From: Vibrio salinus | GTDB lineage: Bacteria; Pseudomonadota; Gammaproteobacteria; Enterobacterales; Vibrionaceae | Direction: 5' to 3' | Assembly (NCBI RefSeq): GCF_021272385.1 | Contig: NZ_JAJSDZ010000009.1 | Span: 1,050,239-1,114,238, forward strand | Length of the DNA stretch: 64,000 nt | Part shown: positions 26,649 to 34,470 of the stretch, piece after piece | Layout of the letters: every line of letters starts with the position of its first letter | How positions within the stretch are numbered: the first letter of the stretch is position 1 | Position numbers and translations under genes: made by a program | The notes under the pieces: generated by a model | Database searches by the model: none | Told to the model about the DNA's origin: nothing | What the model saw: only the letters and a program-made list of their open reading frames with translations

Positions 26649-28052
26649 ATGAGTGAAATGATTGACTCAGGTAGTATCGGACATACTGAGGGACCAGAAA
26701 CGAAAACCCCGGAGAGAAAACTGGGTTTACCGACAATGATGGGAATCTGCATAGGTTTGGTTATTGTTCAGGGGGCAATGATCTCAGCAATGCAGGGTAT
26801 TGCCATTGGAGGCATGGGGTTTGTTGCGGCTATGGTGTCAGCATTAATCCTTGCTCAGTTTAATGCCATGAGTTTTGCCGAGCTGTCATTGATGTTTCCG
26901 AACGAGGGAACACTGGCGACTTATACTCAAAAAGCGATTGGCCACTTCCCGGCCATTCTGTCTGTTTTTGCCGGATATGTTGTTGTAGCTGTATTAGCTC
27001 TACCTGTTGAAATGGTATTGGTTGATGCCATGATTGATCAGTTATTACCTGGGCTAATACCGGATAAAGTGGTTCCGTTGGTTATATTGGCGGTGTTGTG
27101 TATCACAAATCTTATTGGGGCTGATGTATTTGCTCGTGTTCAGAATTTACTGGCTTTTGTTCTGGTCGCAGCATTAATATTGGTTGGATTAGGTGCTATT
27201 ACCGGATTTGCTGAACCGCATCCACGCCTTACCGGAGCAACTGTTGACTGGAGTTTTACCGGTGTTTTTAATGGGAGTTTTGTTGGTCTCATTGCTCTGG
27301 CAATGTGGCTGATGGTTGGAGTTGAGTTTATCTGTCCGATGATTAATGCGGTAAAACAGCCGAAGAAAAATATTCCTAAGGCCATGCATTTTTCTCTGTT
27401 TATGATTTTTCTCATTTTTCTGGCTTTTGTTTACGGCGCCAGTTTATATATGAATGTTGATACATTATTGAAATCTCCCCTTCCATATCTGGATTATATC
27501 AAGGATGTATTTGGGAAAGCCGGTCTTTTGATGGCAACTGTGATGGCTCTTGCGGCTACATGCAGTACAATGAATACGATTTTGGCGTCCATTCCAAGGA
27601 TGCTACATGGAATGGCGGTACAAGGGCAGGCTTTCCCTCAGCTTAAAGCGACAAATCGGTTTGGCGCACCATGGGTTGCGATGGTTCTGCTGGCGGTTGC
27701 TACCTCAATTCCTTATCTGATTGTTGATGTCGACTCTTTAATCGTATTGGTTATTGCGGCAACAACAAGCTGGCTTCTGGCTTATATGGTTGCTCATATT
27801 GACGTCATAGTACTGCGCAGACGTTATCCCAATATGCCACGACCTTACCGGACACCGTTTTACCCTGTTCCACAGATTTTGGGAATTGTTGCTATGGGAT
27901 ATATTGCACTGCATAACTCTCCTTCCCCGCAAATGACGACATTGGTTTACGGTATTACCGGTGGCATTTTGCTGGCGATTGGTCTGGTTACCGCAGTGTG
28001 GGTTAAATTCTTTATGAAAAAAGGGTTGTTTACACCTGATGTAGATAATTAG
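26649..28052 (+). CDS. APC-superfamily amino-acid/amine permease, 467 aa
   Basis: Twelve predicted membrane helices with the family N-terminus (LGLPTMMGICIGLVIVQGAM), FAELSLMFPNEGTLATYTQK, and RRRYPNMPRPYRTPFYP near the C-terminus, the motif of APC amino-acid transporters. AAGGA lies nine bases upstream of the ATG. It is the last gene of the operon and presumably imports the substrate of the FAD oxidase. A terminator follows at 28085-28113. Confidence 0.92.
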   Translation: MSEMIDSGSIGHTEGPETKTPERKLGLPTMMGICIGLVIVQGAMISAMQGIAIGGMGFVAAMVSALILAQFNAMSFAELSLMFPNEGTLATYTQKAIGHFPAILSVFAGYVVVAVLALPVEMVLVDAMIDQLLPGLIPDKVVPLVILAVLCITNLIGADVFARVQNLLAFVLVAALILVGLGAITGFAEPHPRLTGATVDWSFTGVFNGSFVGLIALAMWLMVGVEFICPMINAVKQPKKNIPKAMHFSLFMIFLIFLAFVYGASLYMNVDTLLKSPLPYLDYIKDVFGKAGLLMATVMALAATCSTMNTILASIPRMLHGMAVQGQAFPQLKATNRFGAPWVAMVLLAVATSIPYLIVDVDSLIVLVIAATTSWLLAYMVAHIDVIVLRRRYPNMPRPYRTPFYPVPQILGIVAMGYIALHNSPSPQMTTLVYGITGGILLAIGLVTAVWVKFFMKKGLFTPDVDN

Positions 28053-28084
28053 TATTTATTTTTCATAGTATTATATATATATGT

Positions 28085-28113
28085 GGGTCAGATGATTATC
28101 TGGCTCTTTTTTT
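28085..28113 (+). terminator. Rho-independent terminator
   Basis: GGGTCAGAT, GATT loop, ATCTGGCTC: a 9-bp stem with two G-U pairs, followed by TTTTTTT. It closes the OCD-Rid-oxidase-permease operon. Confidence 0.85.
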
Positions 28114-28290
28114 ATACATTAAGCATCTATCAAATTAGAGGCGCGAAATCTATAGATAAAACTAAAACTAAGGTTTACATCTTCATGTAAAGTCTGAAGA
28201 ATAAGTGTTTGGTAAAGTTGGCGCAAACTTGTCGGGTTCATGGATTGTTTAGTTTAAATGAACCTGGTGCTGTCAGTTAAGGACTATTTT

Positions 28291-29772
28291 ATGGCATTTG
28301 TTAATTCTGGGTTTCATACGAGTTCTCGTTTTAATACTGTCTTTCACATTTGTAGCTTTCTTACCATCATTTATAGTTTGACCATGTTGGTTCCAGTGCT
28401 GGTGTCGTGGTATTTTCGTGATGGCTACATTACACCGTTTATGTACAGTTTTGTTCTTTCTCTGGGGATAGGTGTTATTGGCTGGCGTTTGACGCAGGAG
28501 CAAACTCATTATTTGCAAAAGCGCGATGGGTTCATGGTTGCCTGTTTGTTTTGGCTTATTTTTTCCGCTCTCAGTGCTTTACCGTTTTATCTGGATGCCC
28601 GACTGAATTTAAGTCTGACCGATGCTGTATTTGAAGGAGTATCTGGCATTACTACTACGGGAGCTTCGATTTTTTCTGATATTGATAATCTTCCGAAATC
28701 GATTTTGTTTTATCGTGCTCAGCTTAATTTTCTGGGTGGGTTGGGGATTATCGTTCTGGCTGTTGCTGTGATGCCTTTCCTTGGTATTGGTGGTGCCAGA
28801 CTTTATCAGGCAGAAATGCCCGGACCTATGAAAGAGGAAAAGTTAACGCCCAGGCTGGCCGATACTGCACGTAGCCTTTGGGGTATATACAGCTCACTGG
28901 CTTTGGGGGGAACACTTTTCTTTCACTTTGCAGGGATGAATTGGTTTGATGCAATATGTCACAGTCTTTCAACGGTATCGTTGGGTGGGTTTTCAACGCA
29001 CAGTGACAGTATCGGTTATTATCACAGTCTGCCAATTGAATTTGTTGCGGGTGTCTTGTCTCTTTTTGCCGCTGTGAACTTTTCTCTGTATTACATTGCC
29101 ATCACGAAGCGAACATTGAAACCCATTTGGTCAAATCCGGAGTTTAAGTTTTTTATTAGTATTTTGTCGATTGTCGTTGGGATCAGTGTTATTGAATTAG
29201 TCCGAAGTAAAATGTTTGGTGTTCAGGACTCATTAGTTCACGGTTTCTTTCAGGCAATATCTGTTATGACAGATAATGGACTGGGTTCAGCAAATTATCC
29301 TAACTGGCCGGATCAGGTTGTTATTTTGCTTCTGGGTGCCAGTTTTTTTGGTGGTTGTTTTGGTTCAACCTGTGGTGGGATTAAAGCGATGCGGTTTTTT
29401 TTACTGTACCGTCAGTCAAAACAGGAAGTGCATCAGTTAATACGAACCAATGCGATATATACAACAAAAGTCAGTGGTCAGGCTGTGTCAGACCGGGTTA
29501 TGCGATCCGTTTGGGGGCTGTTTTTTATCTATATCTTTTTTAGTTGCATGTTTATATGGGGACTGGTTGCTCTCGGAGAAGATTTTGAAACGGCATTTGG
29601 AACCGTTGCTGCCTGTATTAATAATATGGGCATCGGATGGGGAACAACATCGTCTGGGTTTGAGCCGCTGCATAGTAGCGGTAAGTGGTTGATGTGTCTT
29701 GCGATGTTATTTGGCAGGCTGGAAATCTTCCCTATACTAATTATCTGCTCTCGGTCGTTCTGGGAGTTTTAA
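28291..29772 (+). CDS. trkH: TrkH-family potassium uptake protein, 493 aa
   Basis: The ATG at 28291 has AAGGA seven bases upstream and is preferred over that at 28258. All four selectivity-filter loops are recognisable: GITTTGAS, STVSLGGFS, MTDNGLGSA and NNMGIGWG. The N-terminal FRDG and the C-terminal GRLEIFPILI also match TrkH. The protein conducts K+ across the inner membrane together with the NAD/ATP-binding TrkA. No trkA gene is nearby, as is common. Monocistronic, ending in a terminator. Confidence 0.94.
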   Translation: MAFVNSGFHTSSRFNTVFHICSFLTIIYSLTMLVPVLVSWYFRDGYITPFMYSFVLSLGIGVIGWRLTQEQTHYLQKRDGFMVACLFWLIFSALSALPFYLDARLNLSLTDAVFEGVSGITTTGASIFSDIDNLPKSILFYRAQLNFLGGLGIIVLAVAVMPFLGIGGARLYQAEMPGPMKEEKLTPRLADTARSLWGIYSSLALGGTLFFHFAGMNWFDAICHSLSTVSLGGFSTHSDSIGYYHSLPIEFVAGVLSLFAAVNFSLYYIAITKRTLKPIWSNPEFKFFISILSIVVGISVIELVRSKMFGVQDSLVHGFFQAISVMTDNGLGSANYPNWPDQVVILLLGASFFGGCFGSTCGGIKAMRFFLLYRQSKQEVHQLIRTNAIYTTKVSGQAVSDRVMRSVWGLFFIYIFFSCMFIWGLVALGEDFETAFGTVAACINNMGIGWGTTSSGFEPLHSSGKWLMCLAMLFGRLEIFPILIICSRSFWEF

Positions 29773-29823
29773 GTGGCTTACGGCAGTAGAAGTGTAACCC
29801 AAGCTTTTTGTGAGGAATAAAAA

Positions 29824-29854
29824 ACAAGCCAGTAAATTATGAGAACTGACTTGT
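29824..29854. terminator. Bidirectional terminator between trkH and the 49-aa gene
   Basis: ACAAGCCAGT and ACTGACTTGT form a 10-bp stem with one mismatch and an 11-base loop. T-rich bases follow on both strands (TTTCTTT on plus, TTTTTTATT on minus). Confidence 0.75.
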
Positions 29855-29875
29855 TTCTTTATCAATCAATAATGA

Positions 29876-30025
29876 TCAATGTGAACTCATGATTTTTTCT
29901 GCGGCTTGTTTATAATTTAAGCCCGCTTTTCGTAATTTTTCTGAAGTTTTCAGTAAATTAGCATGAAGTTGAGTTAAACTCTCACGTACAGCTATCTGAG
30001 CTGATTTTTCATTTTCTTTGGACAT
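29876..30025 (-). CDS. 49-aa helical mini-protein
   Basis: The ATG at 30025 has AGGA eight bases upstream. The product begins MSKENEKSAQIAVRESLTQL, continues HANLLKTSEKLRKAGLNYKQ and ends AAEKIMSSH. It is strongly amphipathic, with no signal peptide. A shared terminator lies 22 bases after the stop. The codon pattern, ribosome site and terminator together make it a credible gene. No family recognised; its helix-rich charged look resembles small stress or partner-binding proteins. Confidence 0.65.
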   Translation of the reverse strand: MSKENEKSAQIAVRESLTQLHANLLKTSEKLRKAGLNYKQAAEKIMSSH

Positions 30026-30241
30026 GATAAAATTCCTAACGATAAATTAACCTACAGCCATTACCGTTAGCCAGACATGTCGTTGCTTTTCTAATAAAAA
30101 GACAATCTATTATTATATACGAATACTTTTCATGTTCGGTTAAATTATAACCACATTTGTATGCTTACACCAGAGTGTGGGTTATTTATGTGTCACAAAT
30201 ATGATAAAAATATGATGATATGGTTTCAGGTTTAATTCATA

Positions 30242-30706
30242 TCAGTCCAGAGTAGTAAGGACCTTCTCACACAGTTCTTTTAATGCAATTAAATCTTTGG
30301 TATTTAATTGTAGTTTGCATACCATTGAATCAGGAACGGATCTTGCGTTCTCTTTTAACTGTTGTCCTTTCCCTGTCAGTAATAACACTCTGATTCGTTC
30401 ATCATATTCACTTCGTTTCCGGTGAAGTAATTCTTTTGCTTCCAGCCTTTTTAACAGAGGCGTTAATGTTCCAGAGTCAAGGTGCAGTTTCTCGCCTAAT
30501 TTTTTGACGCTGATGCCATCATCCTGCCACAACACCATCATAACCAGATACTGAACGTAGGTGAGATCCAGCTCTTTTAGTAATGGCCGATATGCACGAA
30601 TGACAGCATTGGCGGCACTGTATAACGGAAAGCAAACCTGATTTTCCAGTAAAAGGGGTTGATCCGATTTGTTGTTTACTGTTTCTGTATTGCAGCTATT
30701 CATCAT
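30242..30706 (-). CDS. ohrR: OhrR, MarR-family organic-peroxide-sensing repressor, about 154 aa
   Basis: The peroxidatic Cys lies in LENQVCFPLYSAANAV, followed by LDLTYVQYLVMMVLWQDDGI, LDSGTLTPLLKRLEAK and the wing YDERIRVLLL. This is the diagnostic arrangement of OhrR. Oxidation of the Cys by organic hydroperoxides releases DNA. Two adjacent ATGs (30706 and 30703) follow GAAGA; either may start. It diverges from ohr, with palindromic operators between the two genes. Confidence 0.93.
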   Translation of the reverse strand: MMNSCNTETVNNKSDQPLLLENQVCFPLYSAANAVIRAYRPLLKELDLTYVQYLVMMVLWQDDGISVKKLGEKLHLDSGTLTPLLKRLEAKELLHRKRSEYDERIRVLLLTGKGQQLKENARSVPDSMVCKLQLNTKDLIALKELCEKVLTTLD

Positions 30707-30730
30707 ATTCTTCAGGCAATAAAAAAAATA

Positions 30731-30816
30731 AATTGTGCACAATATACTTGCATTTCATCTATAGATCGAATTAAAATTGCATAAAATTAAATAGTGTAAA
30801 ATTAAATTGTGCAATA
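30731..30816. promoter_or_regulatory. OhrR-type operators in the ohrR-ohr divergent region
   Basis: ATTGTGCACAAT (30731-30742) is a perfect palindrome and AATTGTGCAATATT (from 30805) repeats its left half, close to the two start codons. OhrR sites are AT-rich inverted repeats around this core. Use by both promoters is inferred. Confidence 0.7.
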
Positions 30817-30829
30817 TTAAGGTGAAATT

Positions 30830-31252
30830 ATGAAAACAATATATCAGACAAAAGCAACCGCTCTGGCTGGTCGTAACGGTAAAGTTTCTTCAGATGATGG
30901 GCTATTGGCAGTAGATCTAACGTACCCTAAAGAATTAGGTGGTGCTGGTGGTGCTACCAATCCTGAGCAATTGTTTGCGGCAGGTTACTCTGCCTGTTTT
31001 TCCAATGCGATATTACATGTTGCACGGGAAGCAAAAGTATCGCTTAAATCTGCACCGGTTACTGCAGTTGTTGGTATTGGTTCTAATGATGATGGCGGTT
31101 TTGCTCTTAGCGTGAGTCTTGAAGCTGAGTTGGATTTACCTCAGGAACAAGCCATTGAAATGGTAAAAATGGCTCACCAGGTTTGTCCTTATTCAAATGC
31201 GGTTCGTGGAAATATCGAGGTTTCTGTTTCTGTTAACAATATTCAAATATAA
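30830..31252 (+). CDS. ohr: Organic hydroperoxide resistance protein Ohr, 140 aa
   Basis: Ohr/OsmC-type thiol peroxidase with both catalytic cysteines: FAAGYSACFSNAI (peroxidatic) and AHQVCPYSNAVRGN (resolving). The GGAGGATNPEQLFAAGYSA stretch is hallmark. It reduces organic hydroperoxides using lipoylated proteins. Length 140 matches the family. Divergent from ohrR; followed by a hairpin terminator at 31281-31308. Confidence 0.96.
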   Translation: MKTIYQTKATALAGRNGKVSSDDGLLAVDLTYPKELGGAGGATNPEQLFAAGYSACFSNAILHVAREAKVSLKSAPVTAVVGIGSNDDGGFALSVSLEAELDLPQEQAIEMVKMAHQVCPYSNAVRGNIEVSVSVNNIQI

Positions 31253-31280
31253 AATGGTTTAAAGGTCGTCCAGGTAATAA

Positions 31281-31308
31281 ATGGGGAAGATTTTATTTTC
31301 TTCCCCAT
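31281..31308. terminator. Hairpin terminator between ohr and the Hsp20 gene
   Basis: ATGGGGAAGA and TCTTCCCCAT form a perfect 10-bp stem with an 8-base T-rich loop. It lies between the convergent ohr and hsp20 genes; flanking bases are only moderately T-rich. Confidence 0.7.
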
Positions 31309-31319
31309 CAATAGTAGGA

Positions 31320-31742
31320 CTAGTTGATATCAATTTTCGTGCTACTTTCAGGTTTGTTGTCCAGTTTTGGAACCACGACTTCCAGTACACCGTCTAGGAA
31401 TTCGGCATAGATTTCTTTTGGATCAATATAATCACTTAACGTGAAACTACGTACCATTTTCCCTTGAAAGCGTTCCTGATGGATAACTTTGTCTTCTTCT
31501 TTTGTTTCAACACATTTTGAAGTGTGAGCTTCAATAGTTAATACTCCGTTAGTACAGGTAACGGAAATATCTTCTTTTGCAACTCCGGGTAGATCCGCGA
31601 TAATTTCAAACGCGGTTTCTTTTTCTACCACGTCAACACGTGGAGAGAAAGAATCATGTTCAAAGTTAGAGCGGACGGAAGGAAATGCATGATCAAATAA
31701 ACGATAAAAATCTGACCATGAGTCTCTTGGTATTAAGCTCAT
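31320..31742 (-). CDS. Small heat-shock protein, Hsp20/alpha-crystallin family, 140 aa
   Basis: The alpha-crystallin domain spans about residues 34-130, with FEIIADLPGVAKEDISVTC, GVLTIEA and the terminal DGVLEVVVPKL. It is an ATP-independent holdase. GGAGG precedes the ATG at 31742. A paralogue lies at 49171-49596, with DVVEKETAFEIIADLPGVAK shared exactly. The C-terminal IxI motif is replaced by KIDIN (ends IDIN in both copies). Confidence 0.93.
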   Translation of the reverse strand: MSLIPRDSWSDFYRLFDHAFPSVRSNFEHDSFSPRVDVVEKETAFEIIADLPGVAKEDISVTCTNGVLTIEAHTSKCVETKEEDKVIHQERFQGKMVRSFTLSDYIDPKEIYAEFLDGVLEVVVPKLDNKPESSTKIDIN

Positions 31743-32116
31743 ATTGCCCTCCTGTTAATCTCTATCCAACTTACCACTATAAGTGTAGATCTCAGTCTGC
31801 AATTCGCTAACTGTTTATTGATAAAATTTGATCATTATCAATAGTCATTTTTGAGCATTAAATTTGTTTATATATCATGAAGTTAAAGTCATTTTAGTCT
31901 GAAGGTTGAGAGCGGGATGCACCAATGAAGAACGGTGAAAAATAGCCGGAAAACAATAAAAAATAGGTGGTAGGTATGAAATGGTATTACTTATAAAAAT
32001 AATGTATTGAAATTTTGTTCGTTTTCTTTAATGATTCCCTTTACTTACCAAGTGAAAAGCAGCGTATAATTCTGCCGTTTTATTATTGAACACAACACAA
32101 TGGATGTATTAATTAA
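31743..32116. other. Divergent intergenic region, hsp20 / binding protein
   Basis: A 374-base AT-rich gap. The hsp20 side contains CTACACTTAT, a sequence also found upstream of the second hsp20 (CTACACTTAA), which may mark a shared promoter. No ORF or RNA gene recognised in the remainder. Confidence 0.4.
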
Positions 32117-32938
32117 ATGATAATAAATAAATTTAAAAAAAATGTATGCTCGGTGTTAACCGCGACTTTATTTGCAAGTGGGTTACTTATATCGGCGAAC
32201 GTTTCTGCAGACGAATCTACCGTTAGTCAGATTCTGAAATCGGGAGAGCTGAAATTTTGTTTTGAGGCAGGATACATTCCATTCGAAATGAGAAGTAAGG
32301 ATGGACGGTATGTTGGTTTCGATATTGATATTGCTAAGCATATGGCTCGTTCTATCGATGTGAAGTTCGTCCCTGTCAATACGGCATGGGATGGAATTGT
32401 TCCGGCACTAAAAACAGGCAAGTGCGATTTCATTGGTGGAATGACGGTGACACCTAAACGTAATATGAGTGTAAACTTTGCAAATCCGTACATTCAGGTT
32501 GGTCAGACAGTTCTGATTTCTCCAAAACTTAAGGGAAAAATCAAAAGTTATCGTGATTTGAATAACCCTAAATACACCATTTCAACTCAAATGGGGACAA
32601 CCGGAGCGGAAGCTGCCAAAAAATACCTGTCAAAAGCAAAAATCGACTTATATGACACTTCTGCTGATGCGGTACTTCAGGTAGCCAATGGTCAGGCTGA
32701 TGCGTTTGTTTATGATTTGCCTTACAACGCAATGTATGAAGCACAACATAAAGGAAAGGTCGTTCATCTGGATGAGGCATTTACTTTTGAACCTCTTGGA
32801 TGGGCAATTCGTCAGGGGGATCCGGATTTTCTTAATTTCCTGAATAATTATCTGCAGCAGATAAAGGGCGATGGGACTTACGATCGTATTTATAATAAAT
32901 GGTTTAAATCCGATAAGTGGATTAGCCGGGTACAATAG
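32117..32938 (+). CDS. Amino-acid ABC transporter substrate-binding protein (family 3), 273 aa
   Basis: A signal peptide (VLTATLFASGLLISANVSA) precedes a type-3 solute-binding domain: GELKFCFEAGYIPFEMRSKD, GFDIDIAKHMA, WDGIVPALKTGKCDFI, MTVTPKRNMSVNFA and VANGQADAFVYDL. The W..I..L..G..D motif and R in TxxR mark binding of the amino-acid carboxylate/amino groups. No permease or ATPase gene is adjacent, so it is an orphan that must serve a transporter encoded elsewhere. A terminator follows directly. Confidence 0.92.
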   Translation: MIINKFKKNVCSVLTATLFASGLLISANVSADESTVSQILKSGELKFCFEAGYIPFEMRSKDGRYVGFDIDIAKHMARSIDVKFVPVNTAWDGIVPALKTGKCDFIGGMTVTPKRNMSVNFANPYIQVGQTVLISPKLKGKIKSYRDLNNPKYTISTQMGTTGAEAAKKYLSKAKIDLYDTSADAVLQVANGQADAFVYDLPYNAMYEAQHKGKVVHLDEAFTFEPLGWAIRQGDPDFLNFLNNYLQQIKGDGTYDRIYNKWFKSDKWISRVQ

Positions 32939-32946
32939 CTGATTGG

Positions 32947-32977
32947 AAGCCAGAGTTATCTCTGGCTTTTCTATTTT
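32947..32977 (+). terminator. Rho-independent terminator
   Basis: AAGCCAGAG, TTAT loop, CTCTGGCTT: a perfect 9-bp stem followed by TTCTATTTTT. It starts nine bases after the binding-protein stop. Confidence 0.9.
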
Positions 32978-33113
32978 TAGCTGTTGTATAAAGTATTTTT
33001 GAAGGTACCTGACTGGCTCAGCAATTATGGTATAAATTTCACCGTTGTCTGTTACTGTTCTTACATTGGGCTGTTAACGTGTAGATCCATTCAATTGTCA
33101 CCGGACTGATGTT

Positions 33114-34076
33114 ATGCGTAAAACGATTTCTGTTGTTATACCTTGTTTCAATGAAAGTGAAGTGATTGATTTTACCGTAGATAAATTACTTGCGGTTACT
33201 AATGGAATCAGCAGGTATCGGTTTGAACTTATTTTTGTTAATGATGGCAGTACCGATAAGACGGAAGAAAAATTATTAGCCTACAGTCGTCGTTACCACA
33301 ATATACGAACCATTTCTTTCTCCCGTAACTTTGGTCATCAACCTGCGGTAAGTGCCGGACTTGATGCGAGCCGGGGAGATGCGGTTGTTCTAATCGATGC
33401 CGACTTACAGGACCCGCCTGAAATCATTGAAGATATGATTGATAAGTGGGAGAAAGGCTATGATGTTGTTTATGGTACCCGTTTATCTCGTGAAGGTGAG
33501 AGTATATTTAAGAAAGCGACGGCAAAACTTTTTTATCGTCTTTTGAATAAATTGTCGGAAGTATCGATTCCTCTCGATACAGGTGATTTTCGTCTGATGG
33601 ACCGTCAGGTGGTCGATCAATTAACAGCGATGCCTGAAAAATCAAGGTTCATCAGAGGCATGGTGAGTTGGATTGGTTTTAACCAGACGTCGGTAGCCTA
33701 TGAACGTTCTCCCCGTTTGGCAGGAGAATCTAAGTATCCGCTTCGAAAAATGCTTAAGTTTGCCTTTGATGGTATTCTTTCTTTTTCAGTAAAACCCCTG
33801 AAACTGTCTATTATGATGGGTTTTTTGTGCTCAGGGATCGCCTTTTTTATTCTCTTATATTCTGTTTATGTCCGTTTGATGACCGAACATTGGGTCTCTG
33901 GGTGGACTTCCTTATTAGTGTCGGTTTTGTTTATTGGTGGGGTTCAGCTAATCTCTATAGGGATTCTCGGAGAATATATTGCCAGAATTTATAATGAATC
34001 GAAGGGACGTCCTCTCTATATAGTGAAAAAAACAGATAAAAGGCAACAACGTGCAGAACATAGTCAAGCTGCTTAA
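33114..34076 (+). CDS. GtrB/DPM1-like bactoprenol glycosyltransferase (GT2), 320 aa
   Basis: A GT2 fold with SVVIPCFNESEV, FVNDGSTDKT, the DXD-type LIDADLQDPPEII and FSRNFGHQPAVSAGLDA, followed by two C-terminal membrane helices (about residues 228-250 and 262-288). This is the GtrB layout: transfer of glucose from UDP-glucose to undecaprenyl phosphate on the cytosolic face. It is followed by GtrA-like and GtrII-like genes with overlapping ends, so the three should work together in modifying O-antigen or another surface glycan. Confidence 0.9.
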   Translation: MRKTISVVIPCFNESEVIDFTVDKLLAVTNGISRYRFELIFVNDGSTDKTEEKLLAYSRRYHNIRTISFSRNFGHQPAVSAGLDASRGDAVVLIDADLQDPPEIIEDMIDKWEKGYDVVYGTRLSREGESIFKKATAKLFYRLLNKLSEVSIPLDTGDFRLMDRQVVDQLTAMPEKSRFIRGMVSWIGFNQTSVAYERSPRLAGESKYPLRKMLKFAFDGILSFSVKPLKLSIMMGFLCSGIAFFILLYSVYVRLMTEHWVSGWTSLLVSVLFIGGVQLISIGILGEYIARIYNESKGRPLYIVKKTDKRQQRAEHSQAA

Positions 34077-34470
34077 TGCTTATTTCAGTGCTGAGTTACT
34101 TCAGAAATTACGCTTCAGTGTTGTGGGTGTTATCAACACAGTTGTTGCTTATCTTAGTTTCGTTATCTTATTGTATTTACTAAAATATTATCTGATTGCC
34201 TCGGTACTGTCTTCTTTTATTGGTATGATGGTCAGTTTTATCCTTAACCGACGTTTTGTTTTTAGAGCCGCAGCAAGAAAAGGGCAGTTTATCCCATTTT
34301 GCGTTGTTAATCTGGTCTCCATTTCATGCAGTGCCGGAGCCGTGTATATATTTGTCGATGTATTAAATATTTATGTGTATTTAGCTCAGGCAATGTCAAT
34401 TGGTGTTTCTATGGTGATTAATTATCTTGGTTATCGTGCCGTGTTTACTTATGGGATGGAGGTTAAATGA
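34051..34470 (+). CDS. GtrA-family membrane protein (lipid-linked glucose flippase), 139 aa
   Basis: Four membrane helices and the GtrA signature LRFSVVGVINTVVAYLSF and SFILNRRFVF. The start is a GTG at 34051 within the end of the gtrB-like gene (26-base overlap), with AAAGG upstream. GtrA proteins move undecaprenyl-phosphate-glucose to the periplasmic side. The next gene starts within its last four bases. Confidence 0.9.
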   Translation: MQNIVKLLNAYFSAELLQKLRFSVVGVINTVVAYLSFVILLYLLKYYLIASVLSSFIGMMVSFILNRRFVFRAAARKGQFIPFCVVNLVSISCSAGAVYIFVDVLNIYVYLAQAMSIGVSMVINYLGYRAVFTYGMEVK

